Source: Mucilaginibacter sp. KACC 22063
GTDB taxonomy: Bacteria > Bacteroidota > Bacteroidia > Sphingobacteriales > Sphingobacteriaceae
Reading direction: 5' to 3'
Assembly (NCBI RefSeq): GCF_028736115.1
Contig: NZ_CP117877.1
Coordinates: forward strand, 1,736,001-1,800,000
Length of the DNA: 64,000 bases
Shown in pieces: positions 27,162-36,082 of this stretch; the first letter of the stretch is position 1; each line of letters begins with the position of its first letter. The notes beneath the pieces were generated by a model, which worked only from the letters and a program-made list of their open reading frames with translations, made no database searches and was not told the origin of the DNA. The translations under genes and the position numbers were made by a program.

Positions 27162-27554
27162 TTAAAAGGGACTGAGCCTGAACAGGAAATTATGATGGGG
27201 CGGAAGAAATACCTTCTTTTCCCAAAAACGGCCATAATACGTATGGAGATATTGTACGGCATTAAGCCACTGGAATGTGTGTGTAAATGGTACCTGAAGA
27301 TTAAATCCTAAAGTACGTGTAAGTACATACCTGTTACGGTTGGCTATCTTGTGGTGCTGGTGGCTGCCGTTGTAATCGTCATCATCGCTGATGTGATGCA
27401 GCAGCAGATCTAAAAGTGTATTGTCTGAAAAGCTTGGCCCATTGGTTGCTTTGGCAGCCTCCGCATGAATTTCTGCCGCATCAGTAGGATGAAAGCAGAC
27501 CAATGCGTTGATCAACCAGACAGAAATCAGTATATAAGCTATTCTTTTCAGCAT
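27162..27554 (-). CDS. Small secreted His/Asp-rich protein heading the efflux operon
   Basis: 130 residues with a signal-like N-terminus (YILISVWLINALVCFHPTDA). The middle is LLLHHISDDDDYNGSHQHHK and the C-terminus is aromatic-rich (FWEKKVFLPPHHNFLFRLSPF). The His/Asp cluster suggests metal binding. No family is recognised. Being first on the minus strand before the MFP gene, it may be a sensor or accessory protein of the pump. A -7 box CAAAATTA (minus TAATTTTG) at 27563-27570 leaves almost no leader. Confidence 0.6.
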   Translation of the reverse strand: MLKRIAYILISVWLINALVCFHPTDAAEIHAEAAKATNGPSFSDNTLLDLLLHHISDDDDYNGSHQHHKIANRNRYVLTRTLGFNLQVPFTHTFQWLNAVQYLHTYYGRFWEKKVFLPPHHNFLFRLSPF

Positions 27555-27562
27555 GGCTGTTA

Positions 27563-27570
27563 CAAAATTA
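27563..27570 (-). promoter_or_regulatory. -7 promoter element of the RND operon
   Basis: TAATTTTG on the minus strand ends 8 bases before ATG 27554; no -33 element at standard spacing was seen. Confidence 0.4.
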
Positions 27571-27715
27571 ACAATTTATGGCCTTAAAATTTTGTTTACA
27601 CTTAAAAAGAAGTAAAAAATGATTTGCTTATATGTTCATTTACAGTATAATAAGAAGATTCATATATCAATATATCTTTTTTGTTACACTTTTTATTGTA
27701 AAAACATATAAACAC

Positions 27716-27740
27716 AAAACGCGGCATTTGCCGCGCTTGT
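27716..27740 (-). terminator. Terminator of ychF
   Basis: Stem CGCGGCA/TGCCGCG, followed by a T-rich stretch on the minus strand, 30-50 bases after the ychF stop. Confidence 0.7.
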
Positions 27741-27768
27741 ATTTATATATCAATTGGGGGAAAGGGGT

Positions 27769-28866
27769 TTATACGTTAAAACGGAAGTGCATAATGTCGC
27801 CATCCTGTACAATGTAAGTTTTGCCTTCAACGCTTAGTTTTCCGGCTTCTTTACAAGCGCTTTCAGATCCATATTTTACAAAGTCTTCGTATTTGATCAC
27901 CTCTGCACGGATAAAGCCTTTTTCAAAATCGCTGTGGATAACACCGGCAGCCTGAGGCGCTGTAAAGCCCTGGGTAATGGTCCAGGCACGTACTTCCTGC
28001 ACACCGGCAGTAAAATAAGTGCTAAGGTTAAGCAGTTGGTAGGCAGCTTTGATCAATTTGTTTACGCCCGATTCTTCCAGGCCAAGATCGTCAAGGAACA
28101 TCTGGCGTTCGTCGTAGCTATCTAATTGTGCAATCTCTGATTCAATTTGTGCAGAGATCACCAACACACCGGCGTTTTCTTCTTTCACAGCTTGTTTAAC
28201 CTGCTCAACATAAGCGTTGCCTGTGTTCACGGATTTTTCCTCAACGTTACAAACATACATTACCGGTTTAGCAGTAAGCAGCCATAGGTCGGCAATAAAC
28301 TCTTTGTCTTCTTCAGCAACCTGAGCCGTACGTGCAGATTTACCCGCAAGCAGGTGGTTCTTATAAACCGTTAACACATCGTAAGCTTTTTTAGCTTCCT
28401 TATCACCGGTTTTTGCTGCCTTTTCTACCTTTTGTAATTTCTTATCAACCGATTCCAGGTCTTTTAGCTGTAATTCGGTGTCAATGATCTCTTTATCGCG
28501 GATAGGGTCAACCGAGCCGTCAACATGTATCACGTTATCATCATCAAAACAACGCAGCACGTGGATGATAGCGTTAGTAGCACGGATATTGCCCAAAAAC
28601 TGGTTACCCAGGCCTTCGCCCTTGCTGGCACCTTTTACAAGCCCGGCAATGTCAACAATCTCAATTGTATTAGGCACAATCTTTTGCGGGTTTACCAGTT
28701 CGGCCAGTTTAGTAAGGCGCTCATCAGGTACAGTAATTACACCCACGTTTGGCTCAATAGTACAGAACGGAAAGTTTGCCGCCTGTGCTTTTGCATTTGA
28801 TAAACAGTTAAAAAGAGTTGATTTTCCCACGTTTGGCAAACCAACTATACCGCATTGTAAACCCAT
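27769..28866 (-). CDS. ychF: YchF/OLA1 family redox-regulated P-loop ATPase
   Basis: 365 residues, the normal length. Walker A GLPNVGKSTLFN (about 8-19), LVKGASKGEGLGNQFL, and the Obg-like C-terminal TGS domain ending VEGKTYIVQDGDIMHFRFNV. YchF binds ribosomes and hydrolyses ATP (it prefers ATP over GTP). Alone on its strand, with a promoter region of 170 bases shared with the divergent mgtE. Confidence 0.96.
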   Translation of the reverse strand: MGLQCGIVGLPNVGKSTLFNCLSNAKAQAANFPFCTIEPNVGVITVPDERLTKLAELVNPQKIVPNTIEIVDIAGLVKGASKGEGLGNQFLGNIRATNAIIHVLRCFDDDNVIHVDGSVDPIRDKEIIDTELQLKDLESVDKKLQKVEKAAKTGDKEAKKAYDVLTVYKNHLLAGKSARTAQVAEEDKEFIADLWLLTAKPVMYVCNVEEKSVNTGNAYVEQVKQAVKEENAGVLVISAQIESEIAQLDSYDERQMFLDDLGLEESGVNKLIKAAYQLLNLSTYFTAGVQEVRAWTITQGFTAPQAAGVIHSDFEKGFIRAEVIKYEDFVKYGSESACKEAGKLSVEGKTYIVQDGDIMHFRFNV

Positions 28867-29027
28867 TTCGTTTTATTGTGTTATGTATCGGCGTTGTACG
28901 ACAAGAAATATACTACGCCTCAAAAATCCCGCAAAGATAACATAAAAAACATCCGTATAATTTGAAAAAATAAACGACTTTTGCGAGCGATAAATAAATA
29001 GGTATAAATATACACCAATGTAAAATA

Positions 29028-29044
29028 GGAGGCACCGATATGGA
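29028..29044 (+). promoter_or_regulatory. Unusual strong Shine-Dalgarno for mgtE
   Basis: TAGGAGGCACCGATATGG: an AGGAGG 8 bases before ATG 29040. Bacteroidota genes rarely use one, so this is a notable translation signal. Confidence 0.6.
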
Positions 29045-30407
29045 AGAAATGGTTGAGCAAATAGAAGCATTGCTGGAGCAGGGTGATCACAATCAACTGC
29101 AGGATTATTTGAACAACCTCAATATATCGGATGTTGAACATTTAATTGATGAGCTGCCCGATGAAGGCGCATTATTTATCGAAACATTATCGCTTAATAG
29201 GGCGGTAAATGTTTTCCGTATCCTGGACTTTCCTACACAGGAACGTATCATCAAAAAACTTTCGGGACAGAAAACTGCCGAGCTGATCAACGAGCTGCCG
29301 CCCGATGACCGTACAGCCTTATTTGGCGAACTGCATGGCGATGCGGTAAAAAACCTGATCATCCACTTACCGCCCGACGACCGTAAAGAAGCACTTGCAT
29401 TATTAGGTTACGAGGAAGATAGCGTAGGCCGTTTGATGACGCCGGATTACGTAGCCGTTAAGAAAACCTGGAATGTAGAGCGGGTGTTGAACCATATCCG
29501 CAGGTATGGTAAAAATTCGGAAACCATTGATGTGATCTATGTGATTGACAGTAATGGTGTGCTGCTGGATGATGTGCGTATCCGTGAAATACTATTGGTA
29601 ACGCCGGAGACTAAGATGAGTGAGTTGATGGATAACCGCCTGATTGCGCTTAACGTAAATGACCCGCAGCAGGAAGCCATTAACATCTTCAGGATGAATA
29701 ACCGTGTTGCTTTACCGGTGACAGACGATGAAAATATATTATTAGGTATAGTAACGGTTGATGATATCCTTTGGATAGCTAACGAAGAATATACTGAAGA
29801 TATACAAAAAATTGGGGGTACCGAAGCCTTAGACGAGCCTTACCTGGACATGCCGCTTTTAAGGCTGGTAAAAAAGCGTGTAAGCTGGCTGATCATCCTC
29901 TTCCTGAGTGAAATGCTTACTGCTACAGCAATGGGGTATTTTGAGGGGCAGATACAAAAAGCCGTTGTATTGGCTTTGTTTGTACCGCTGGTAATGTCGA
30001 GCGGTGGTAACAGCGGTTCGCAGGCATCAACCCTGATTATTCAGGCTATGGCTTTAGGTGAAGTTACTGTTAAAGAGTGGTGGAGAGTAATGCGGCGCGA
30101 AATATTATCCGGATTATTGCTCGGGGCCATATTGGGCACAATAGGGTTTATCCGTATTTCTGTATGGACATTATTTAGTAATATCTATGGTGTTTACTGG
30201 CTTCAAACGGCCTTTACAGTAGGTTTTTCGTTGGTGGGTATTGTACTGTGGGGATCGCTGGCAGGGTCGATGCTGCCGTTGTTGTTGAAAAGAATTGGAT
30301 TAGACCCGGCTACTTCATCAGCCCCGTTTGTGGCCACATTAGTTGACGTTACAGGCCTGATCATTTATTTTTCAATTGCTTTGGCTATCATGCCTAATCT
30401 AAAATAA
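29040..30407 (+). CDS. mgtE: Magnesium transporter MgtE
   Basis: 455 residues. N-terminal helical MgtE_N domain, tandem CBS domains (about 120-250, including GRLMTPDYVAVKKTWNVE and DNRLIALNVNDPQQEAI), a linker helix, then five membrane helices with LVMSSGGNSGSQASTL (the Mg-binding loop in the pore) and SAPFVATLVDVTGLIIYF. The N and CBS domains close the channel when Mg2+ is high. A strong SD precedes the start. Confidence 0.95.
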   Translation: MEEMVEQIEALLEQGDHNQLQDYLNNLNISDVEHLIDELPDEGALFIETLSLNRAVNVFRILDFPTQERIIKKLSGQKTAELINELPPDDRTALFGELHGDAVKNLIIHLPPDDRKEALALLGYEEDSVGRLMTPDYVAVKKTWNVERVLNHIRRYGKNSETIDVIYVIDSNGVLLDDVRIREILLVTPETKMSELMDNRLIALNVNDPQQEAINIFRMNNRVALPVTDDENILLGIVTVDDILWIANEEYTEDIQKIGGTEALDEPYLDMPLLRLVKKRVSWLIILFLSEMLTATAMGYFEGQIQKAVVLALFVPLVMSSGGNSGSQASTLIIQAMALGEVTVKEWWRVMRREILSGLLLGAILGTIGFIRISVWTLFSNIYGVYWLQTAFTVGFSLVGIVLWGSLAGSMLPLLLKRIGLDPATSSAPFVATLVDVTGLIIYFSIALAIMPNLK

Positions 30408-30410
30408 AGG

Positions 30411-30438
30411 CATAAAAAAAACCTGCACTAAGGCAGGT
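30411..30438 (-). terminator. Terminator of the DUF3276 gene
   Basis: On the minus strand, ACCTGC/GCAGGT with a 6-base loop and then eight T residues, downstream of stop 30472. It lies between convergent genes and may also end mgtE. Confidence 0.75.
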
Positions 30439-30471
30439 GGATATTTAGTTGTTTTAGTTAGTTGTGAGGTA

Positions 30472-30798
30472 TTATATTTCGAATGAGAAATCTTCGTCGG
30501 CTTTGGAAACCTCAGAAGCATCGCTGAACTCATAACGTTTTTCTACTACTTCCTGGTGAGATTTGATGTAATCAACGGTGGTTTTTAATCCTTCTGCAAA
30601 TTTTTCAAAGTCTTCCTTGTATAAAAAGATTTTATGCTTAACAAATACACCATCTTCAAGGCGTTTTTTGCTTTCGGTTATGGTCACATAGTAATCATTT
30701 GACCTTGTAGCTTTTACATCAAAAAAATAAGTCCTTTTGCCCGCTCTTACCTTCTTTGAAAAAACTTCCTCCCGCTCTCTGTTTTCAAAATCTCCCAT
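30472..30798 (-). CDS. DUF3276 / PUR-alpha-like nucleic-acid-binding protein
   Basis: 109 residues starting at ATG 30798 (MGDFENREREEVFSKKVRAG). RAGKRTYFFDVKATRSNDYYVTITESKK followed by IFLYKEDFEKF is the PUR domain, which binds single-stranded DNA or RNA in related proteins. In Bacteroidota it is a universal small protein of unsettled role. The longer frame to 30855 adds a hydrophobic stretch without family support. Confidence 0.88.
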   Translation of the reverse strand: MGDFENREREEVFSKKVRAGKRTYFFDVKATRSNDYYVTITESKKRLEDGVFVKHKIFLYKEDFEKFAEGLKTTVDYIKSHQEVVEKRYEFSDASEVSKADEDFSFEI

Positions 30799-30985
30799 TG
30801 TTAAAGTATTGTATAGTTTGATTGGCATAAATATAAATAATTTTTCAAACTGCAAGCAATTATTGAAATATTGTTTAAAATATTTAAAACAATTTTAAAA
30901 ATGATGGGTATTCAATGCCCGCAATCAATTAATTTATAGTTATCTGATATTTAAAATTATCTTGTGCCGACTAATTATAAACAAT

Positions 30986-31195
30986 ATGGCAAAGGGTACA
31001 GTAAAATGGTTTAATGAAGCAAAAGGATTTGGTTTTATTACACCAGAGGATAGCAAAGAGGATTTATTTGCACACCATTCAGAAATTAAAGATAAAAGTT
31101 TAAGATCGTTAGGAGAAGGGCAACGGGTTTCATTTGATGTAAAAAGAGGTGCTAAGGGACCCGAAGCCGCAAATATAGAAATTATTGATTATTAG
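30986..31195 (+). CDS. Cold-shock protein (CspA family)
   Basis: 69 residues of a single cold-shock/OB domain with RNP1 ([11 protein letters not shown]) and RNP2 (DLFAHHSEI), the RNA-chaperone sites. Starts at ATG 30986 ([17 protein letters not shown]). Its 3' end overlaps the ABC transporter's stop region by 14 bases in a convergent layout. Confidence 0.95.
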   Translation: MAKGTVKWFNEAKGFGFITPEDSKEDLFAHHSEIKDKSLRSLGEGQRVSFDVKRGAKGPEAANIEIIDY

Positions 31196-32975
31196 AAGTT
31201 TCCTGTTCTTCAAGTAGCTGCTTTTCATACAGATCAAAATAGGCACCACGTTTCTCCATTAAAGTTTCGTGGTTGCCCTGTTCAATAATCTCTCCATGCT
31301 CAAGCACCAGTATCTGGTCGGCATTTTTAATAGTGGAGATACGGTGTGCTATAATAATGCTGGTTTTGCCCTGCATAATTTGCCCCATATTATTTAATAT
31401 CTCTTCTTCGGTACGGGTATCAACAGCCGAAAGACAATCGTCAAATATTAATATCTGCGGTTGTTTAAATATGGCACGTGCAATTGATACACGTTGTTTT
31501 TGTCCACCAGATAATGTAATGCCACGTTCACCGATCATGGTATTAAAGCCTTCATCAAACTCTATGATGTTACCATAAACAGCAGCATCTTTTGCAGCCT
31601 GTTCAACCGCAGACATATTCAATGTATCAGCGCTAAAGGCAATGTTGTTGGCAATGGTATCAGAAAAAAGAAATACTTCCTGCGGTACAAATCCTACCTG
31701 CGAGCGATAATTATTCAATTCAAGCTCAGGCAACTGGCGGCCATCAATTAAAATATTGCCAGATGTACTGTCATACATGCGCATGATCAGGTTGGCAATC
31801 GTTGATTTCCCCGAACCTGTACGGCCAATAATTGCTACCATTTCTCCGGGTTTAGCTTTAAAAGAAACGTTCTTTAAAGCCTTTATGCCGGTATCAGGAT
31901 AGGTAAAAGAGACATTGTTAAACGTAATTTCACCGTTTACATGATGTGGCACGTCGCCTGATTTTATTTCAGGTTTAGATTGCAGAAACTCGTTGATACG
32001 CTTTTGTGAAGCTGCTGCACGTTGTATTAAAGAAGTAACCCAACCTAAGGCCATTACCGGGAAGGTAAGCTGGTTGAGATAAACGATAAATTCGGCAATA
32101 TTGCCCGGTGTAACCGTACCTTTCATTACCTCTACACCGCCAACATAAATAATGATCACATTACTGATGCCAATCAGCAGCAGCATAAGCGGGTAAAAAA
32201 GCGCCTGTACTTTTACCAGCCCCATCGAATGCACTTTGTAATTCTCGCTCTCGTTGGCAAAGCTGTCGCGGATAAACTTCTCACGTACGTATGATTTAAC
32301 TACACGAATGCCCGAAAAGGTTTCCTGCACAAAACTCGACATGCCTGATAACCGCTGTTGTATCTTTTCGCTGCGGTAATTGATGATGCTGTTAACGTAA
32401 TAAATGGTTAAGGCCAGTATAGGCATTGGCAATACAGAGAATAGCGCCAGCCTTACGTTAACCATCATCATGGCATATATCACCAATATAAATAATACAA
32501 TAGTATTTACAGAATACATGATACCCGGTCCAAGATACATGCGCACACGGGTAACATCTTCGGTGGCACGGTTCATCAGGTCCCCTGTACTGTGCCTGCG
32601 GTAAAAAGCTAATGAAAGCTGCTGGTAATGATTATAGATAAGATTTTTCAAGTCATACTCAATATGCCTCGACATCAGGATCAGTGTCTGGCGCATGAAA
32701 AACAAGAACAAGCCACGCACTAACGACAATGCAAGCACCAGCATGCCAAACAGCAATAAGCTCGACCCGAAAATATCATAGATCACACTTTGTCGGTTAA
32801 AACCGTTGTAAAGTCTATAGATAGCAATGTTTTCTGCCACAAGGTCAAAAGCAACACTGATAACCTTTGCAGGCAACACACCGAAAATATTGGATATGAT
32901 TACAAATAATATCCCCGGAATAAAGCGCCAGCGGTATTTGTAAAAAAATCGGTTTAAAAATGCAAGGTCTTTCAT
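31182..32975 (-). CDS. ABC exporter, fused permease-ATPase (MsbA-like)
   Basis: 597 residues: six-helix transmembrane domain (about 15-320) then a nucleotide-binding domain. Walker [13 protein letters not shown]-loop [11 protein letters not shown], signature [15 protein letters not shown], Walker [13 protein letters not shown] and switch His in IAHRISTI. The catalytic Glu after Walker B is Asp, as in some ABC-B/C half-sites. Family members export lipids, peptides or drugs; substrate unknown. A single gene convergent with the cold-shock gene. Confidence 0.92.
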   Translation of the reverse strand: MKDLAFLNRFFYKYRWRFIPGILFVIISNIFGVLPAKVISVAFDLVAENIAIYRLYNGFNRQSVIYDIFGSSLLLFGMLVLALSLVRGLFLFFMRQTLILMSRHIEYDLKNLIYNHYQQLSLAFYRRHSTGDLMNRATEDVTRVRMYLGPGIMYSVNTIVLFILVIYAMMMVNVRLALFSVLPMPILALTIYYVNSIINYRSEKIQQRLSGMSSFVQETFSGIRVVKSYVREKFIRDSFANESENYKVHSMGLVKVQALFYPLMLLLIGISNVIIIYVGGVEVMKGTVTPGNIAEFIVYLNQLTFPVMALGWVTSLIQRAAASQKRINEFLQSKPEIKSGDVPHHVNGEITFNNVSFTYPDTGIKALKNVSFKAKPGEMVAIIGRTGSGKSTIANLIMRMYDSTSGNILIDGRQLPELELNNYRSQVGFVPQEVFLFSDTIANNIAFSADTLNMSAVEQAAKDAAVYGNIIEFDEGFNTMIGERGITLSGGQKQRVSIARAIFKQPQILIFDDCLSAVDTRTEEEILNNMGQIMQGKTSIIIAHRISTIKNADQILVLEHGEIIEQGNHETLMEKRGAYFDLYEKQLLEEQETSNNQ

Positions 32976-33098
32976 AAGCTTGGCGGTAAAAATACAAGAA
33001 GATGTGCAGATGCGCTAATTTGCTATGCTCCAATTTACATAGGTGTGAAACTCCTGCGCATGTTTGCTGCCCTTATATTTTACTATATGCATATTACT

Positions 33099-33129
33099 TT
33101 TGCTGCTCTCAAAAAAACATCTAATTTTG
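33099..33129 (+). promoter_or_regulatory. Bacteroidota promoter of the leucine-dehydrogenase-like gene
   Basis: TTTG (33099-33102), 19 bases, TAATTTTG (33122-33129); consensus in both elements and spacing. The start codon at 33157 leaves a leader of about 20 bases. Confidence 0.75.
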
Positions 33130-33156
33130 TAGCGGTTTCAACAGCCGACTCGCAAA

Positions 33157-34245
33157 ATGCCGTCTACGGATAACACATCAACCCCTGTTTTTAATCTTTT
33201 GAATGCGCTGGGGCATCAAAAAGTAGTTTTTTGTAATGATCCCGATACCGGTTTAAAAGCAATTATCGCTATTCATAACACTACATTAGGCCCTGCATTA
33301 GGCGGTACGCGTATGTGGACTTACAAAAGCGAGCAGGATGCGCTTACAGATGCTTTGCGTTTATCAAAAAGCATGACCTATAAAGCGGCCATTAACGGCC
33401 TTAACCTGGGCGGTGGTAGTGCAGTAATTATGGGCGACCCTCGCAGGGATAAAACCGAAGCTATGATGCGCCGCCTGGGCAGGTTTATTAAAAATCTGAA
33501 CGGCGAATATATTACAGCCGAAGATATGGGCACCAACACCCGCGACATGGAGTATATCCGCATGGAAACTGAACATGTAACCGGTGTTCCTGAAACCATA
33601 GGGGGCAGTGGCGACCCAACACCAATTGCCGCCAAAGGTGTATTTATGGGTATCAAGGCATCAGTGAAGGAGATGTTTGGCACAGATACATTGGCTGGAC
33701 GGTCTGTAATAGTGCAGGGAATAGGCCATGTAGGTGAAAACCTGGTTAAGCTGCTTCGTGAAGAAAATACAAAGGTTTACGTTAGCGATATTAATGAGGA
33801 ACGGCTTGTACAGGTAGCCAAAAAATATGGTGCTGAAGCTATTGCCAATAATACCATATTTGATGTTCCGGCTGATATTTATGCTCCCTGTGCGCTTGGG
33901 GCTACCATCAACAGCCGTACTATTGATAAATTACAATGCGCTATTATAGCGGGATCGGCAAATAATCAGTTGGAAGACGAAAACATCCACGGGCATATGT
34001 TGTTGGAAAAAGGTATTCTGTATGCGCCGGATTATGTTATAAATGCCGGGGGCCTCATTAACTGTTACTCCGAGTTAATGGGTTTCAGCAAAAAACGTAC
34101 GCTACAGCTTACGGAGAATATATACAACGCTACCCGTAATATTTTAAAACTATCAAAAGCCGAAAACATAAGTACAATTGAGGCAGCAAACAAAATAGCC
34201 GAAAAGCGTATTTCTGACATTAAAAAAGTTAAATCATCATATTAA
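33157..34245 (+). CDS. Glu/Leu/Phe/Val dehydrogenase family protein (leucine-dehydrogenase-like)
   Basis: 362 residues, normal for the family. GPALGGTRMWTY, MTYKAAINGLNLGGGSAV, ITAEDMGTNTRDM, VQGIGHVGENLVKLL (NAD-binding turn) and IYAPCALGATIN are intact. The family oxidatively deaminates branched-chain amino acids to 2-oxo acids. In Bacillus leucine dehydrogenase, Lys68 (MTYK) binds the carboxylate and Lys80 (GGGK) is catalytic. Here Lys76 is kept, but the second Lys is Ser88, so dehydrogenase activity is doubtful (see findings). Own promoter upstream; nusB follows 37 bases later. Confidence 0.82.
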   Translation: MPSTDNTSTPVFNLLNALGHQKVVFCNDPDTGLKAIIAIHNTTLGPALGGTRMWTYKSEQDALTDALRLSKSMTYKAAINGLNLGGGSAVIMGDPRRDKTEAMMRRLGRFIKNLNGEYITAEDMGTNTRDMEYIRMETEHVTGVPETIGGSGDPTPIAAKGVFMGIKASVKEMFGTDTLAGRSVIVQGIGHVGENLVKLLREENTKVYVSDINEERLVQVAKKYGAEAIANNTIFDVPADIYAPCALGATINSRTIDKLQCAIIAGSANNQLEDENIHGHMLLEKGILYAPDYVINAGGLINCYSELMGFSKKRTLQLTENIYNATRNILKLSKAENISTIEAANKIAEKRISDIKKVKSSY

Positions 34246-34282
34246 ATTGTAACAGGGCGCTGCCCAAAATCGTTCTTATTAA

Positions 34283-35230
34283 ATGCTAAACAGAAGGCAC
34301 CTTAGGGTAAAAGTATTACAGGCTTTATACGCCTATTATCAAACAGAAAAAAAAGACTTGAAGCTGAATGAAAAAAATCTGCTTCAAAGTATCGACAAGG
34401 TATACGAAATGTATATCTGGATGTTGTCGCTTATCTCAGAAGTGGCAGACTATGTAGTTACAGATGCCGAAGAGCGTGCAAACAAATATCTACCCACTGA
34501 AGAAGATCTGAAACCTAACTTTAAGATCAGCGAAAATCGTTTCCTGGTTTCACTTAAACAAAACGCAGATTATATTGCGGCAATTAAAAAATATAAAATT
34601 TCCTGGGATTTTGACCCTGAGCTTGCCAAAGCTTTGTTTACGATACTGAAAAATTCGCCGGAGTATAAAGAATATCTTGAATTTAAGGATGATACCATTC
34701 AGACTGATAAAGATATTATCAAGTTTATATTTAAAAAAGTGATCCTGAAATCTTCACTGGCCGAACAGGTGTTTGAAGATAAATTTATTCACTGGCCGGT
34801 TGACAGAGACGTTCTGCAGGCGCTTATTGCAAAAACCTTCAAAAACTTCTCATACGATGATCCAAGGCAGAATAAACTGGCAGAGGTTACAGGCAACTGG
34901 ACCGAAGACCGCGAGTTTATCATCGAGCTTTTCCAGCAAACCATTCGCCACGACGAAGAGTACCAGGAACTGATCAATAATAAAACGCAAAACTGGGAGC
35001 CTGAGCGTATTGCCATGATGGATACTTTACTGATGAAAATGGCCATTACAGAATTTATTAATTTTGCTTCAGTGCCGGTTAAGGTAACCATTAATGAGTA
35101 TCTTGAAATAGCAAAAGAATTTAGTACACCTAAAAGTAATTCATTTATAAACGGTATACTTGATAAGATTTTATTTGAACTTAAAGCCGGTAACAAAATC
35201 AGAAAAACCGGTAGGGGATTAATTGAATAA
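34283..35230 (+). CDS. nusB: Transcription antitermination factor NusB, long Bacteroidota form
   Basis: 315 residues. The N-terminal LNRRHLRVKVLQALYAYYQ and the C-terminal DTLLMKMAITEFINFASVPVKVTINEYLEIAKEFST followed by FINGILDKI are the NusB/Sun RNA-binding helices; a long charged insertion in the middle is typical of Bacteroidota NusB. It works with NusE in rRNA antitermination. It overlaps the frame of the DUF1573 gene only in non-coding reading and starts the housekeeping run to MarR. Confidence 0.92.
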   Translation: MLNRRHLRVKVLQALYAYYQTEKKDLKLNEKNLLQSIDKVYEMYIWMLSLISEVADYVVTDAEERANKYLPTEEDLKPNFKISENRFLVSLKQNADYIAAIKKYKISWDFDPELAKALFTILKNSPEYKEYLEFKDDTIQTDKDIIKFIFKKVILKSSLAEQVFEDKFIHWPVDRDVLQALIAKTFKNFSYDDPRQNKLAEVTGNWTEDREFIIELFQQTIRHDEEYQELINNKTQNWEPERIAMMDTLLMKMAITEFINFASVPVKVTINEYLEIAKEFSTPKSNSFINGILDKILFELKAGNKIRKTGRGLIE

Positions 35231-35234
35231 TCAA

Positions 35235-35669
35235 ATGAAAAAAGTTTTTTTAGCCCTTATTGCCCTTAGTACGCTTGCAGCTTGTAAGCAGGCATCGTCA
35301 TCAAACAATGCAAAGGCCGACAGCACTACCACAGTTTCTGCCGCTAACCTGCCGGTGATGAAATTTGAGCGCGAAACACATGATTTTGGTAAAGTAAAAT
35401 CGGGCGATGTAGTGAAATATGATTTTAAATTCACCAACACCGGTAAATCGCCGCTTATTATTACCAATGCTACTGCTACATGCGGTTGCACAAAACCAGA
35501 TTATCCTAAAAGCCCTGTTGCACCCGGCGAAAACGGTGTTATACACGTTGAGTTTAACAGCACCGGTAAAATGGGCCTGCAAGACAAACAAATTACAATT
35601 ACAGCAAATACTAACCCAGCCGAATCAAGGGTACACCTTATCGGTGATGTAACGGTTGACAGTAAATAA
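35235..35669 (+). CDS. DUF1573 lipoprotein
   Basis: 144 residues, lipobox TLAACKQ, then the DUF1573 beta-sandwich with FERETHDFGKVKSGDVVKYDFKFTNTGK and CGCTKPDYPKSPVAPGENG. The CGC motif is typical. Function unknown; members are secreted and often lie near yajC. ATG 35235 is chosen over TTG 35223, which lies in the nusB tail. Confidence 0.9.
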   Translation: MKKVFLALIALSTLAACKQASSSNNAKADSTTTVSAANLPVMKFERETHDFGKVKSGDVVKYDFKFTNTGKSPLIITNATATCGCTKPDYPKSPVAPGENGVIHVEFNSTGKMGLQDKQITITANTNPAESRVHLIGDVTVDSK

Positions 35670-35679
35670 TAAATAAAAA

Positions 35680-36006
35680 ATGATATCAACAATTCTATTA
35701 CAGGCTGCTGGCGGCTTAGGTGGTTTCGGACAATTATTACCAATTGTGCTAATCATCGTTGTGTTTTATTTCTTCATGATACGCCCGCAGGTTAAAAAGC
35801 AAAAAGATCAGAAAAAATATGTTGACGAGCTTAAAAAAGGAGACAAAGTAGTTACCACTGCTGGTATTCATGGTAAAGTTGCCGACATTAATGATACCAC
35901 TTTTTTGGTTGAGGTTGATAACGGTGTTAAGATCCGTTTTGATAAATCAGCGATCTCTTTAGAAGCGTCGAGAGCCTTGAACAATCCGGCTCCCGCAAAA
36001 GCTTAA
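35680..36006 (+). CDS. yajC: Preprotein translocase subunit YajC
   Basis: 108 residues with one N-terminal membrane segment (LPIVLIIVVFYFFMIRPQ) and the basic YajC body (KKQKDQKKYVDELKKGDKVVTTAGIHGKVADI). It assists SecDF/SecYEG and is next to YbbR and DUF1573, its usual Bacteroidota neighbours. A terminator follows. Confidence 0.95.
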   Translation: MISTILLQAAGGLGGFGQLLPIVLIIVVFYFFMIRPQVKKQKDQKKYVDELKKGDKVVTTAGIHGKVADINDTTFLVEVDNGVKIRFDKSAISLEASRALNNPAPAKA

Positions 36007-36027
36007 ACAGCAATATAAAGATTCAAG

Positions 36028-36064
36028 TGCCGTTCAGTTGTAAATAATTGAGCGGCATTTTAAT
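36028..36064 (+). terminator. Terminator after yajC
   Basis: A 12-bp hairpin with G-T pairs (TGCCGTTCAGTT with AATTGAGCGGCA) at 36028-36057 and a T-rich tail. Confidence 0.65.
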
Positions 36065-36082
36065 TTAGAAAGTTTAAGAACT

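Noticed and set aside
28478..28945. A 155-codon plus-strand frame over ychF.
   Set aside because: The minus strand encodes the well-conserved YchF; the plus frame has no domain features.
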